A stretch of DNA of 64,000 bases, taken from positions 2,601,001-2,665,000 of the forward strand of contig NC_008321.1 of NCBI RefSeq assembly GCF_000014685.1, given 5' to 3'. How positions within the stretch are numbered: the first letter of the stretch is position 1; the number at the start of each line of letters is the position of its first letter. The translations under genes were made by a program, and so were the position numbers. The stretch is from Shewanella sp. MR-4. GTDB taxonomy: Bacteria > Pseudomonadota > Gammaproteobacteria > Enterobacterales > Shewanellaceae. Of the stretch, positions 35,106 through 44,142 are shown in pieces. The notes beneath the pieces were generated by a model that was not told the DNA's origin, ran no database searches, and worked only from the letters and a program-made list of their open reading frames with translations.

Positions 35106-36560
35106 CTATTGAGCAAAACACTTTTGTGCCCAGCGCGTTAATCCCGCCGTCACCGAACCAAAGTGGTCACCGACGACCACTGGGGTTTCGGGATAAAGGC
35201 TAGTGATTTTAGCGTAAATCGCGGGGCTGCGCGCGGTGCCGCCCGTCACATAAATCACATCGGGTTTGCACTCTAGACTATCGGCATCCACGGACAGCTC
35301 CTCTGGCGCTAAACCATTGCCCGCAAGACTCTTTGCCGCCTGAGTCAGCGCTTGGTGCATCAACGCCTCAACCTTGGTGAGCGAAGGCTCAATCGCCGTT
35401 TCAAACCCCGTGCGGCTCACTTCTGCCTGAAGTGACGCTTCAATAAAGTCCAGCGCACTCTGCGTCGTTTGTGCCTCCGACAGGGCAATTTTGGCGCGCT
35501 CGGCGAGTCGTACAATTTGGTAGCTTAACTGTTGTTGCTGCACTTTGAGCAATCTTTTTAACAGCTGTGGCTGCTCGGCCTCTTTAATGAGTTCATCGAT
35601 CAGCTTGCGAGTGCTTAGGGTGGCAAACTCACGCTGCGCACTGATATCGTTGACGGCGACCGCATTCCAAAAGGGATTGCTCGGCATTGGCTTACCGTTG
35701 CTCATTAGCGAGCCTAAACCAAAGTGCGGCATAAAGGCATTCATCGCCAGCGCAATATCCAAATCATTCCCGCCAATCCGCTGGCCGCTGTGGCCGAGGC
35801 AATCGGCACTGCGGTCAAAACTTGCCTGATGCTTTGGCCCCATTTTAACCACAGAGCAGTCGGTCGTACCGCCACCCACGTCGACCACCAGCACGGTTTG
35901 GTCGGCACTGAGACTCGCCTCATAGTCCATCCCCGCGGCCAGTGGTTCGAACAGAAATGCTACATCGACAAACCCCGCCCGTTTCGCGGCTAAGGTTAAA
36001 ATGGCCTCGGCTTGGCGGTTGCTCTCTTCACCACCAATGCCTTGAAAGTTCACAGGGCGGCCAATCACCGCATGGGTAATGCTTGTCTCTCCCTCTGATT
36101 CAACGCCCTTTTCAGCGAGTACGGCTTCGGCACGCACTTTAATGTGCTGCATCATTAAGGTGACTATGTCTTCAAACAGGGCAACTTGCTCGGGTCTCAA
36201 GCCCGTAGCCCCTAAAAAGGATTTTGGCGAACGGACATAAAAACCTTCTTCCGGCATTTCAAGATAAGCGGCCACGGCCTGCTCACCTACAAACACCGCT
36301 TGGGTTTCGGCATCGAGATCTAATTCATGGCGCACCATACGGGCGCGGCTCAATTGCGCGGCGCGCTTCTTGGCATAATCCGCTTTCAACGCCTGCGGCA
36401 AGCCGCGGTAAACGGCCTCGGCAATAAGCTCTCTATCCATTGCATACACAGTGGAAGGTAAATAGGCTGAATCGCTCGATAAGGGTAACAGTGAAACTTC
36501 ATCTCCCTGCATGATCCCAACGGCACAGTTGGCACTGCCATAATCAAATCCGACAAACAT
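35106..36560 (-). CDS. yegD: Hsp70-family protein YegD
   Basis: 484 residues, an actin-fold ATPase of the Hsp70 superfamily. It starts MFVGFDYGSANCAVGIM (phosphate-1 motif) and has the phosphate-2 motif VLVVDVGGGTTDCSVVKMG and the adenosine motif VIYVTGGTARSPAIY. It lacks the Hsp70 substrate-binding C-terminal domain, as in E. coli YegD. ATG 36560 is the family start; the longer frame to 36587 has no support. The chaperone role is presumed, not shown. It shares a 324-bp divergent region with ppk. Confidence 0.9.
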   Translation of the reverse strand: MFVGFDYGSANCAVGIMQGDEVSLLPLSSDSAYLPSTVYAMDRELIAEAVYRGLPQALKADYAKKRAAQLSRARMVRHELDLDAETQAVFVGEQAVAAYLEMPEEGFYVRSPKSFLGATGLRPEQVALFEDIVTLMMQHIKVRAEAVLAEKGVESEGETSITHAVIGRPVNFQGIGGEESNRQAEAILTLAAKRAGFVDVAFLFEPLAAGMDYEASLSADQTVLVVDVGGGTTDCSVVKMGPKHQASFDRSADCLGHSGQRIGGNDLDIALAMNAFMPHFGLGSLMSNGKPMPSNPFWNAVAVNDISAQREFATLSTRKLIDELIKEAEQPQLLKRLLKVQQQQLSYQIVRLAERAKIALSEAQTTQSALDFIEASLQAEVSRTGFETAIEPSLTKVEALMHQALTQAAKSLAGNGLAPEELSVDADSLECKPDVIYVTGGTARSPAIYAKITSLYPETPVVVGDHFGSVTAGLTRWAQKCFAQ

Positions 36561-36884
36561 CCGCTTACCCCTACAGTCAAACCACAATCAAAAAGCCGAG
36601 CAAGGTAACACAGTTTGCCCCAATCCCAAAGGAAGCCCCGCACAGTTCCCCTGCTTTACCTTGTAAATTTGCGGCTAAATGCAAGTTCATTTTAAAGTCA
36701 CATTTCTGTCACACTTGTCATCAATCTGACATATTCAGCTCGTATCTTTGAGCGCATATCACTTTCGCCTGAAGGGGAAATGGTCTGTAAATCCCTTCAT
36801 TTTTCAGTAGCAAATCTGATTGCACTCCGATGGATGAATGCTATTGTATATTGCGCTATGACGCTTGCTTAAAGGAGCTGTGCA
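36561..36884. promoter_or_regulatory. yegD/ppk divergent region with two candidate Pho boxes
   Basis: Two 7-4-7 direct-repeat units resemble the PhoB box: AAGTCAC-ATTT-CTGTCAC (36695-36712) and TTGTCAT-CAAT-CTGACAT (36715-36732). They lie about 150 bases upstream of ppk and 135 upstream of yegD, facing ppk. The second matches the CTGTCAT consensus well. AAAGGAGCTG just before GTG 36885 is the ppk ribosome-binding site. Confidence 0.6.
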
Positions 36885-39047
36885 GTGTCCCCGAATACCG
36901 ATAAACTGTCGATCGATAAAGAAATCTCTTGGTTGTCATTCAACGAGCGGGTGCTGCAGGAGGCCTGTGATCCCAATGTGCCTATCGTGGAGCGGGTGCG
37001 CTTTTTAGGCATATTCTCCAATAATATGGATGAGTTCTTCCGGGTGCGGGTGGCCGCGGTCAGACGCTCAATTCTGCTCTCTGCGCTGCAGGAAGGTCGC
37101 AGCAATAGCCGCCATCTAATGGCCAAAATTCAGACCAAAGTCATGGCATTGCAGGAACGTTTCGACAGCATTTACGTCGAGCTGATGCGTGAGTTAGTCC
37201 GCCGTAATATTTTGTTAATCAACGAAAAACAATTAAGCGAGTTCCACAGTAACTGGCTTAAAAAACATTTTCGCGATCACTTTAAACGCCATATCGCGCC
37301 GCTTATCGTCAACAACAATCGCGACCTAGTGAAGCATATCAACGACGACGCCACCTATCTGTGCGTGTGTTTATTCACTAAATCCCGCAGACAATATGCC
37401 CTCGTGGAAGTGCCCACTAAAAATGTGCCGCGTTTCATCGAGTTACCCGCCGAAAAATCGAAGGCGAAAAAATACTTGATCCTGCTGGATAACATTATTC
37501 GCCACTGTGTGGACGACCTATTTGGTCCCTTCTTCGAGTACGAGGCCATTGAAGTCTATTCGATGAAGCTGACCCGCGACGCCGAGTTCGATATTACCGA
37601 CGAACTTGAACAAACCCAGCTCGAGAAAATGACCAAGGGTTTGAAAAAACGCCTGACCGCCGAACCCGTGCGTTTGGTGTACGACAAAGAAATGCCCGAG
37701 CACATGCTCGAAATGCTAAAAGAAAATTTAAACATTAGCTCGACTGAGTGTTTGATCCCCGGCGGGCGTTACCACAGCTTTAAGGACTTTATCGGCTTCC
37801 CTAACCCTAGCCGTGATTACCTCGAAAACGAAAAATTGCCCGCCCTCAATAGCTCGGGCTTTGGCCGCAGCGCCAACAGTTTCGATGCGATCAAGATGGG
37901 CGATATTATGGTCAACTACCCGTACCATAAGTTCTCCCACTTTACCGAAATGGTGCGTCAGGCAGCCTACGATCCTGCTGTGCGTTTTATTCGGATCAAC
38001 CTTTACCGTGTTGCGAAAAAATCCCATGTGATGCAATCACTTATCGATGCGGTTAAAAATGGTAAACAAGTCACCGCCGTGATTGAGTTGCGGGCGCGCT
38101 TTGACGAACAATCTAATATTGAGTGGACACGGGTGCTCGCCGAGGCGGGTGTGAAGGTCCACCATGGGATCACCAGCTTAAAAGTGCACTCTAAGTTGTG
38201 TTTGATTGGCCGCGAAGAGCAAGGCGAGATGAAACTCTATTGCCACGTAGGCTCAGGCAACTTTAACGAAGGCACGGCGCGGGTCTATACCGACTTATCG
38301 CTATTTACCGCCAATCAGGAAATCGCCCGCGAAGTGGAGCAAGTGTTCGACTTGATTGAACATCCTTACCGCCGCGATAACTTCCAGCATTTGATTGTGT
38401 CGCCCTATGATGCGAGACAAAAACTAACCCATTTGATCGATAACGAAATCGTCAATGCCCAGAGCCATATTAAGGCGGCGATCACCTTAAAATTGAATAA
38501 CCTGCTCGATGAATCCTTAGTCCAAAAACTTTACGAGGCCTCGGCTGCGGGAGTCAAAATCAAACTGTTGATCCGCGGTATGTGCTCGCTTATTCCACAA
38601 ATTCCGGGGATCAGCGACAACATCGAGATCTACAGTATTGTCGACCGATTTTTAGAACATTCACGGGTGATGCTATTCCACGCCGGTGGTGAGAATAAAT
38701 TATTTATCAGCTCGGCCGATTGGATGAGCCGCAACATAGATAACCGCGTCGAAGTGAGTGTGCCTATTTATGATCTGCGTCTAAAACAAATGGTGATGGA
38801 TATTTTATCGTTACAGTTCAATGACAACACTAAGGCGCGCATCATCAATAAGGAGCAGAGCAATCCTTATCGTAACCGCGGTAATAAACGTAAAGTGCGT
38901 TCTCAAATTGCCATTTATCAATATCTGATTAATTATGAGAAGCGGTTGCAGCAAGAATTTAGCGCCCAGCGCGAAGCCGCAAAGCTTGAAGCGGAGCACG
39001 CGGCGGAACTTGCCCACAATCCCGAATTACAGGCCAAAGCCAGCTAA
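36885..39047 (+). CDS. ppk: Polyphosphate kinase 1
   Basis: PPK1 reversibly makes inorganic polyphosphate from ATP; it is membrane-associated. The 720-residue protein shows the family's N-terminal domain (SWLSFNERVLQEACDPNVPI) and two phospholipase-D-like halves. The autophosphorylated His435 lies in VKVHHGITSLKVHSKLCLIG and the second His592 in FLEHSRVMLFHAGG, the numbering being the same as in E. coli. The start is GTG 36885. ppx follows after 42 bases, so ppk-ppx form an operon, probably under PhoB. Confidence 0.97.
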   Translation: MSPNTDKLSIDKEISWLSFNERVLQEACDPNVPIVERVRFLGIFSNNMDEFFRVRVAAVRRSILLSALQEGRSNSRHLMAKIQTKVMALQERFDSIYVELMRELVRRNILLINEKQLSEFHSNWLKKHFRDHFKRHIAPLIVNNNRDLVKHINDDATYLCVCLFTKSRRQYALVEVPTKNVPRFIELPAEKSKAKKYLILLDNIIRHCVDDLFGPFFEYEAIEVYSMKLTRDAEFDITDELEQTQLEKMTKGLKKRLTAEPVRLVYDKEMPEHMLEMLKENLNISSTECLIPGGRYHSFKDFIGFPNPSRDYLENEKLPALNSSGFGRSANSFDAIKMGDIMVNYPYHKFSHFTEMVRQAAYDPAVRFIRINLYRVAKKSHVMQSLIDAVKNGKQVTAVIELRARFDEQSNIEWTRVLAEAGVKVHHGITSLKVHSKLCLIGREEQGEMKLYCHVGSGNFNEGTARVYTDLSLFTANQEIAREVEQVFDLIEHPYRRDNFQHLIVSPYDARQKLTHLIDNEIVNAQSHIKAAITLKLNNLLDESLVQKLYEASAAGVKIKLLIRGMCSLIPQIPGISDNIEIYSIVDRFLEHSRVMLFHAGGENKLFISSADWMSRNIDNRVEVSVPIYDLRLKQMVMDILSLQFNDNTKARIINKEQSNPYRNRGNKRKVRSQIAIYQYLINYEKRLQQEFSAQREAAKLEAEHAAELAHNPELQAKAS

Positions 39048-39089
39048 CGCTGGCTTTATCATCGTCTCGATTGCCTAAGGATAATCCGA

Positions 39090-40646
39090 TTGGTTGCCAC
39101 ACATTCACAACCGCGACACTTTGTCGCTATCGACATGGGCTCGAACAGTTTTCATCTGGTTATCGCCCGTGAGCAAGACGGCAGCTTGCAAATATTGCAC
39201 AAAGAAAAACAACAAGTTCAGTTAGCGACGGGTCTCAATGCGCAGAACATCCTCAGCGTGGATGCTATCGAGCGCGGCCTCAATTGCCTGCGGGACTTTA
39301 ATCAGCGTTTTTCCAACCTCGACCAAGCCCAAGTGCGTTTAGTCGCTACCCACACCCTAAGGGTGGCCAAAAACCGTGAGCAGTTTATTGAAGCGGCACT
39401 CAGCATTATGCCCTACCCGGTGGAGGTGATTTCTGGCCACGAGGAAGCGCGCCTTATCTATAACGGCATTGCCCAAAGCCAAGTGCTTGGCAAACGGAAT
39501 ATAGTGATCGACATTGGTGGCGGCTCGACCGAAGTGGTCCTCGGGCAAAAAAATACTCCCACCCATTTATCGAGCCTGCGTTGTGGCTGCGTGAGTTTTA
39601 ACGAGCGTTTTTTTATCGATGGCCAAATCACACCGGCCTCATTTCGCGGAGCCCAAAGCGCCGCCGATAAACAATTTGCCTCACTGTCGAAGGAATATTT
39701 CAGTGGCGACTGGGACTTAGTGCTTGGCAGCTCTGGTACAGTCAAAGCCATTTGCGAAGCGATTCAGGAAGATCATGGCGATGAAATCGTCACCCTCGCC
39801 CGTCTCAAACAATTAAAGCTGAAACTGATTAAGTGCGGACACATCAGCCAAGTGCAATTTGCTAATGTCGATGATAAACGCACGCCGCTCGTACCCGCAG
39901 GCCTTGCCATTTTAATCAGCTTTTTTAGGCGCTTACCCATTGAGCAATTGGAGTTTAGTCCGGGCGCCCTGCGCGAAGGCGTACTCTACGAATTAGCGAA
40001 AATCGGCCAATATCAAGATATTCGCCACCGTACAGTTGAAAGCATCGCCCAGCTTTACCATGTGGATATGCCCCATGCGGCCAAAGTGCGGGACACCGCC
40101 ATGGCGCTGTTTGAGCAGGTCGCCGATGAATGGGGATTAAGGCCCCATGCACGTTTGCTCTCCTACGCCGCCACCTTGCATGAGATAGGGCTGCACATTA
40201 ACTCAAAGGCATTGCATAAACACGGCGCTTATATCATTAGCAACAGCGACTTACCCGGCTTTAGCGAGGCGCTGCAACAGGATTTAGCCAGACTGATTGC
40301 CAACCACCGTAAGAAACCCAATGAATTACTACTGGCCGAATTAGAACCTGGCCACAAACTCACCCTCATTCGTCTCGCCTGTCTGCTGCGCTTGGCGGTG
40401 TTAGTGCATTTAGGCCGAATTGCCAAAGCCCTAGTGCTTGAAAAAATCCAAGTGGTTCCAGATGGGCTCATGCTAGTGCTACCCAGCCATAAACGTAAAA
40501 TCAGTTTATTTATGAAAGATTTGCAGCGTGAACAAAAACAGATGGCGGCTTTAGGGATGCAGCTGCGTTTAGTCTCTAGCCTTGGGCTGAATCAGGATAA
40601 AAATCTCGAGGTAAAAGACGACACACTGAACGCCGTCGCCAGCTAA
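39090..40646 (+). CDS. ppx: Exopolyphosphatase
   Basis: Ppx removes terminal phosphates from polyphosphate. The 518-residue protein has an actin-like fold with phosphate loops FVAIDMGSNSFHLVI and NIVIDIGGGSTEVVLG, and an HD-like C-terminal half (SYAATLHEIGLHINSKALH). The start is TTG 39090 with AAGGATAA upstream. It pairs with ppk. It could act as a (p)ppGpp phosphatase as well, since Ppx/GppA enzymes overlap; the ppk neighbour favours Ppx. Confidence 0.93.
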   Translation: MVATHSQPRHFVAIDMGSNSFHLVIAREQDGSLQILHKEKQQVQLATGLNAQNILSVDAIERGLNCLRDFNQRFSNLDQAQVRLVATHTLRVAKNREQFIEAALSIMPYPVEVISGHEEARLIYNGIAQSQVLGKRNIVIDIGGGSTEVVLGQKNTPTHLSSLRCGCVSFNERFFIDGQITPASFRGAQSAADKQFASLSKEYFSGDWDLVLGSSGTVKAICEAIQEDHGDEIVTLARLKQLKLKLIKCGHISQVQFANVDDKRTPLVPAGLAILISFFRRLPIEQLEFSPGALREGVLYELAKIGQYQDIRHRTVESIAQLYHVDMPHAAKVRDTAMALFEQVADEWGLRPHARLLSYAATLHEIGLHINSKALHKHGAYIISNSDLPGFSEALQQDLARLIANHRKKPNELLLAELEPGHKLTLIRLACLLRLAVLVHLGRIAKALVLEKIQVVPDGLMLVLPSHKRKISLFMKDLQREQKQMAALGMQLRLVSSLGLNQDKNLEVKDDTLNAVAS

Positions 40647-40679
40647 TCTGTTAGTCCTTTCTCATCCCTTCTACCCCTT

Positions 40680-40714
40680 CATCCCTTAGTGCCGTTAACA
40701 CACTAAGGGATGCA
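40680..40714. terminator. Terminator between ppx and the K+ channel gene
   Basis: CATCCCTTAGTG (40680-40691) pairs perfectly with CACTAAGGGATG (40701-40712); two convergent genes flank it. The U-tract is weak. Confidence 0.6.
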
Positions 40715-40725
40715 AAACTCTCCAA

Positions 40726-41595
40726 TTACTTATCCCCTTTCCCGTGGGGCGCTTCGAGCTTATCCAGCTCACAACCGCAACGATTACAATAGGTGGCATC
40801 GAGATCGTGGCCCATCTTATGACATTGATTGCAGGAACGCAGATCCCTGTGCCGGCCCACTTCTTGGGAAATTTCCGCCGTTAAAATCCCCGTTGGGATC
40901 GCAATAATCGAATAACCCAGCAACATAGTAAAAGCCGCAATCGCTTGACCTAATTCGGTTTTCGGCGTGATATCGCCGTAACCTACAGTGGTGATTGTCA
41001 CAATTGTCCAGTAGACGGATTTGGGGATAGAGCTAAAACCATTCTCAGGGCCTTCGACCACATACATCACGGCGCTTAACACCATGATGATTAAACTCAC
41101 CGAGAAGAAAAACAAAAACACCTTGCGGCTCGACTGCAACATGGCCTTGAGCAGCAGATTACCTTCGCTTAAATAGCGCAGTAGTTTCAGTACCCTAAAG
41201 ATCCTAAAGAGGCGCAGCACCCTGATCACTAAGGTGAAATTCGCCCCAGGAATAAACAGCGCCAGATAACTCGGCAATACTGACAATAAATCCACTAAAC
41301 CGTAAAAGCTGCGGGCATACGACACAGGATGGGTCGCGCAGTACAACCTTAAACCATATTCAATGGTAAAAATCAGCGTAAACACCCACTCTAAAACGCG
41401 AATGATGTGCCCATAATCTTGGTGAACCGCTTCGACCGTATCGAGGAACACCAGCGCAACACTGAGCACAATACAGACCATTAAGCCAATATCAAAATAG
41501 CGCCCTGCGGGCGTATCAGTGCCAAAAATAATAGTGCGTAGCTGGCGTTTTAATGGGCTTTCGGTGTCTGGTTTTTCAGGCGACAGATCTGACAT
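40726..41595 (-). CDS. Voltage-gated potassium channel with zinc-ribbon tail
   Basis: 289 residues with six transmembrane helices. The arginine-rich S4 helix RVLRLFRIFRVLKLLR and the pore filter TITTVGYGDITP identify a Kv-type channel. The C-terminus is unusual: CNQCHKMGHDLDATYCNRCG, a Cys4 zinc-ribbon-like tail that may be a metal- or redox-responsive gate; this is inference. ATG 41595 is chosen; the frame extends to 41655. It is divergent from the L,D-transpeptidase gene. Confidence 0.9.
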   Translation of the reverse strand: MSDLSPEKPDTESPLKRQLRTIIFGTDTPAGRYFDIGLMVCIVLSVALVFLDTVEAVHQDYGHIIRVLEWVFTLIFTIEYGLRLYCATHPVSYARSFYGLVDLLSVLPSYLALFIPGANFTLVIRVLRLFRIFRVLKLLRYLSEGNLLLKAMLQSSRKVFLFFFSVSLIIMVLSAVMYVVEGPENGFSSIPKSVYWTIVTITTVGYGDITPKTELGQAIAAFTMLLGYSIIAIPTGILTAEISQEVGRHRDLRSCNQCHKMGHDLDATYCNRCGCELDKLEAPHGKGDK

Positions 41596-41752
41596 AGGGG
41601 AAAACTTCCTTGCGATAAAAAGCGTTATCTTTTCCAAATCCCCAAAGTCTGCCATGCAATTGCCACTAGCTCAAAATTATCTACTCACATAGACATAAAA
41701 TTGCGGTATGATGCGCGAAAAACCTATATCTGCGTCATTTTTAGAGGAAGAC

Positions 41753-42268
41753 ATGCGCGTACCCCTACTCACTAAAACAATTACTGTGGCCATGACTGTC
41801 GCCGCACTGATTTCACCCCAAGTGCTCGCCTCATCGGGTATAGGTAAAGTCGATTTAGTGGTGATCACTAAGTCTGAGTCCAATATGGCGCTGTTAAGGG
41901 ACGGCAAAATCCTCAAGCAATACCGTATTGCCATGGGTGACTTGCCGACGGGCCACAAGTTAACTGAAGGCGACCAACGTACGCCGCAGGGCCGTTATAT
42001 TCTGGACTATAAAAAATCCGATAGCGCCTATTACAAGTCGATCCATATTTCTTATCCAAATGAAGAAGATAAGTTAAGAGCCAAGGCACTGGGGATCCGC
42101 CCGGGCGGCATGATCATGATCCACGGCCAGAACCCTCGTTCACCTCTCTCGCCCGAGCAGGCACAGCAATACAACTGGACCGACGGTTGTATCGCCATTA
42201 CCAACGCCGAGATGGATGAAGTGTGGAAAGCCGTCGATGAAGGCACGCCCATCGAGATTTGGCCCTAA
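41753..42268 (+). CDS. L,D-transpeptidase family protein
   Basis: 171 residues with a signal peptide (MRVPLLTKTITVAMTVAALI). The YkuD domain ends with the catalytic motif MIHGQNPRSPLS ... WTDGCIAITNAEMDEVW (His and Cys). Such proteins make or cut 3-3 cross-links or attach lipoproteins to peptidoglycan; YafK-type members are hydrolases, so the reaction cannot be fixed from sequence. ATG 41753 has AGAGGAAG upstream. Confidence 0.88.
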   Translation: MRVPLLTKTITVAMTVAALISPQVLASSGIGKVDLVVITKSESNMALLRDGKILKQYRIAMGDLPTGHKLTEGDQRTPQGRYILDYKKSDSAYYKSIHISYPNEEDKLRAKALGIRPGGMIMIHGQNPRSPLSPEQAQQYNWTDGCIAITNAEMDEVWKAVDEGTPIEIWP

Positions 42269-42293
42269 GCGCTAAGCGCTAAGCGCTAAGCTT
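42266..42293 (+). repeat. Three TAAGCGC tandem heptamers at the stop codon
   Basis: The L,D-transpeptidase stop codon TAA begins a run of three TAAGCGC units (42266-42286) and a partial TAAGCTT. The unit contains AGCGCT, self-complementary. It looks like slippage and may be strain-variable. Confidence 0.85.
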
Positions 42294-42311
42294 GATTAGC
42301 CTATGCGACTC

Positions 42312-42340
42312 AACGCCCAGTCAAATGGGCGTTTTTATTT
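42312..42340 (+). terminator. Terminator before yecM
   Basis: AACGCCCA (42312-42319) pairs with TGGGCGTT (42326-42333), followed by TTTATTT. Confidence 0.8.
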
Positions 42341-42365
42341 GTATTCCCCGCTTTAAGGATGTTTT

Positions 42366-42980
42366 ATGTCAACAATCACTACAGAGGCTGCGGTATTCAG
42401 CTACGCCACCTTAGAACAGACATGGCCAGAGTTTGAGGCGAAGATCCTCACGTTTCTTGGCAGATTAGGCTTAGCGGACAAGGCGCTGCATTGTGATCAT
42501 GTCGCCCTGAGAGTGAACAGCATCGCAGCAGCCGATGCACTCAAGCAGGCCTTTAGCGCACGCGGGCGGATCATCTCGGATAATCAAATTAATGGCCGCA
42601 CGATCCTTATCATCGAACTGGATAAGCCCCTAATATTAGGTAGCTTTAGCATTGACTGCGTCGAGCTACCCTATCCCGGTGATACCCTCTACCCCCAAGA
42701 AGGCTGGGAACATATCGAACTGGTACTGCCATCGACGGCACAGGACTGCGACGGCCTAAGCCAAGAGCTGGCTCAGTTGAGTCCATCACTTGTGCCCTTA
42801 CTCCAAGGGCAAGCGGCATCCTTAACCGAAGCGCCGATAAAAGTGAAATTCAGCTCGCCCAAGGGTGATAAAGAACGTTTAGCCAACCCCACCATTGCCT
42901 TTAAACAAGCCGATGTCTGTATCAAAATTCACCCGCACAGCATTAAAGCCGTTATCGCCAGCGAACATGCGGAGATGTGA
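42366..42980 (+). CDS. yecM: YecM-like VOC-fold protein
   Basis: 204 residues matching YecM, a vicinal-oxygen-chelate fold protein of unknown reaction. The block LHCDHVALRVNSIAAADALK holds one metal-ligand-type His, and GWEHIELVLPS holds another His and Glu. Relatives include isomerases and metal-binding proteins. ATG 42366; cytosolic. The conserved GSFSIDCVELPYP stretch supports YecM over other VOC proteins. Confidence 0.82.
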   Translation: MSTITTEAAVFSYATLEQTWPEFEAKILTFLGRLGLADKALHCDHVALRVNSIAAADALKQAFSARGRIISDNQINGRTILIIELDKPLILGSFSIDCVELPYPGDTLYPQEGWEHIELVLPSTAQDCDGLSQELAQLSPSLVPLLQGQAASLTEAPIKVKFSSPKGDKERLANPTIAFKQADVCIKIHPHSIKAVIASEHAEM

Positions 42981-43208
42981 TATCACCGAGGCGCGAACGG
43001 CTCCCTTAGAATGTGACAACAATTCCAATTACTTATAATGGATTGCATAAAACAAGCAGTTTGAGAAAAAGTTAGCAGCAATAATGATAGAAATAGCCTA
43101 GATTCAAGCTATTAACGCTTTGATTAGCCATTAGGTTTTATCGAGTTTTGTGTTATCGACCACGGGAATGCCAGCGGGCTTTCCGTGATATCCATAAGGA
43201 CGCAGCGC

Positions 43209-43469
43209 ATGAAACCCCACAAGCATGAAGCACAGCTACTCAAACTCGCCCTAGAAATTGGTATCGGCTACGCCAAAAAACGCGGTTTTGATGACTTTGA
43301 CAAAGGTGTGTCGCCCAAGGATAAAGTGGAATGTATTTATCGGCTGTTAGTGACCGATAATTTGATCCAACCCTTAGCCAAAGATAAGGAGGATGGCCCG
43401 AATATGAAGCACAAGCTGGTACTGTGGATCATCCGCCATCTGCCTGAAAATCATCCACTTTTAAAATAA
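43209..43469 (+). CDS. DUF5062-type protein
   Basis: 86 residues, small basic cytosolic protein, MKPHKHEAQLLKLALEIG at the start, KDKVECIYRLLVTDNLIQPL in the middle and MKHKLVLWIIRHLPENHPLL at the end. This matches the small DUF5062 family of vibrios and shewanellas; the role is unknown. ATG 43209 is preferred over 43185 because AAGGA lies 9 bases upstream. Confidence 0.8.
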   Translation: MKPHKHEAQLLKLALEIGIGYAKKRGFDDFDKGVSPKDKVECIYRLLVTDNLIQPLAKDKEDGPNMKHKLVLWIIRHLPENHPLLK

Positions 43470-43665
43470 GTTAATACGTGATGTTTTAAGCTGCGAGTCG
43501 TATGAGTTCTTTGCGCCTACGACAAAGGATTACTCCAGAGGTATTCTATTAACTTACTGTTGCATATAAATTATTTTGGCAGAATCATTGAGGAATATTG
43601 CTTTTCAAGCTAGGGTTTACTGATAAATCGAGATAACACAATCTAAGCGAGCAGAGGAAATCAGC

Positions 43666-44022
43666 ATGAAAGATTTAATATTGGAACTCGTCGTCAAATT
43701 CTCTGAATCAGAGTCCCCTATTGAAACAGGCATAACACTCCTGGTGGACGGGTTTCTCGTCTCTGGGTTTATTATTAGTAAAGATAAATACATGGAGAGC
43801 AACCTCATCACTTCGACTATTGATGAAGGAATTCGAGATTTTCTCCTGAAGAATCAAAAAGAAGAACCACTAGATAATGGAGAGAGAAATTTTATCCATC
43901 TACGAGATGCAAAATACTTCGCCCCCGGCCAACCACCTATTCCTGAAAATGAAGCTATTTATTGTCGGATTGCACTTGCAAAGGTTTCCGGCTTTAACCT
44001 AGGTATACTTCAATCATCATAA
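43666..44022 (+). CDS. Hypothetical protein, possibly GvpU-like
   Basis: 118 residues, AT-rich compared with the neighbours. The pattern ITLLVDGFLVSGFIISKDKY resembles the GvpU gas-vesicle accessory family, but no other gvp gene is present, so this may be a stand-alone relative. Ribosome-binding site GAGGAAATC precedes ATG 43666. It could have been acquired. Confidence 0.5.
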   Translation: MKDLILELVVKFSESESPIETGITLLVDGFLVSGFIISKDKYMESNLITSTIDEGIRDFLLKNQKEEPLDNGERNFIHLRDAKYFAPGQPPIPENEAIYCRIALAKVSGFNLGILQSS

Positions 44023-44142
44023 TGGGTCTGCTGCCTGAATAAACCAGCACGCTACATCAATCAATTCAGTAAATAGTAAGCGCAAAGAGAGTGACCAACG
44101 GCTAGTTGTTCACTCTCAAAATATGATAATTCTTTTCCGTTT

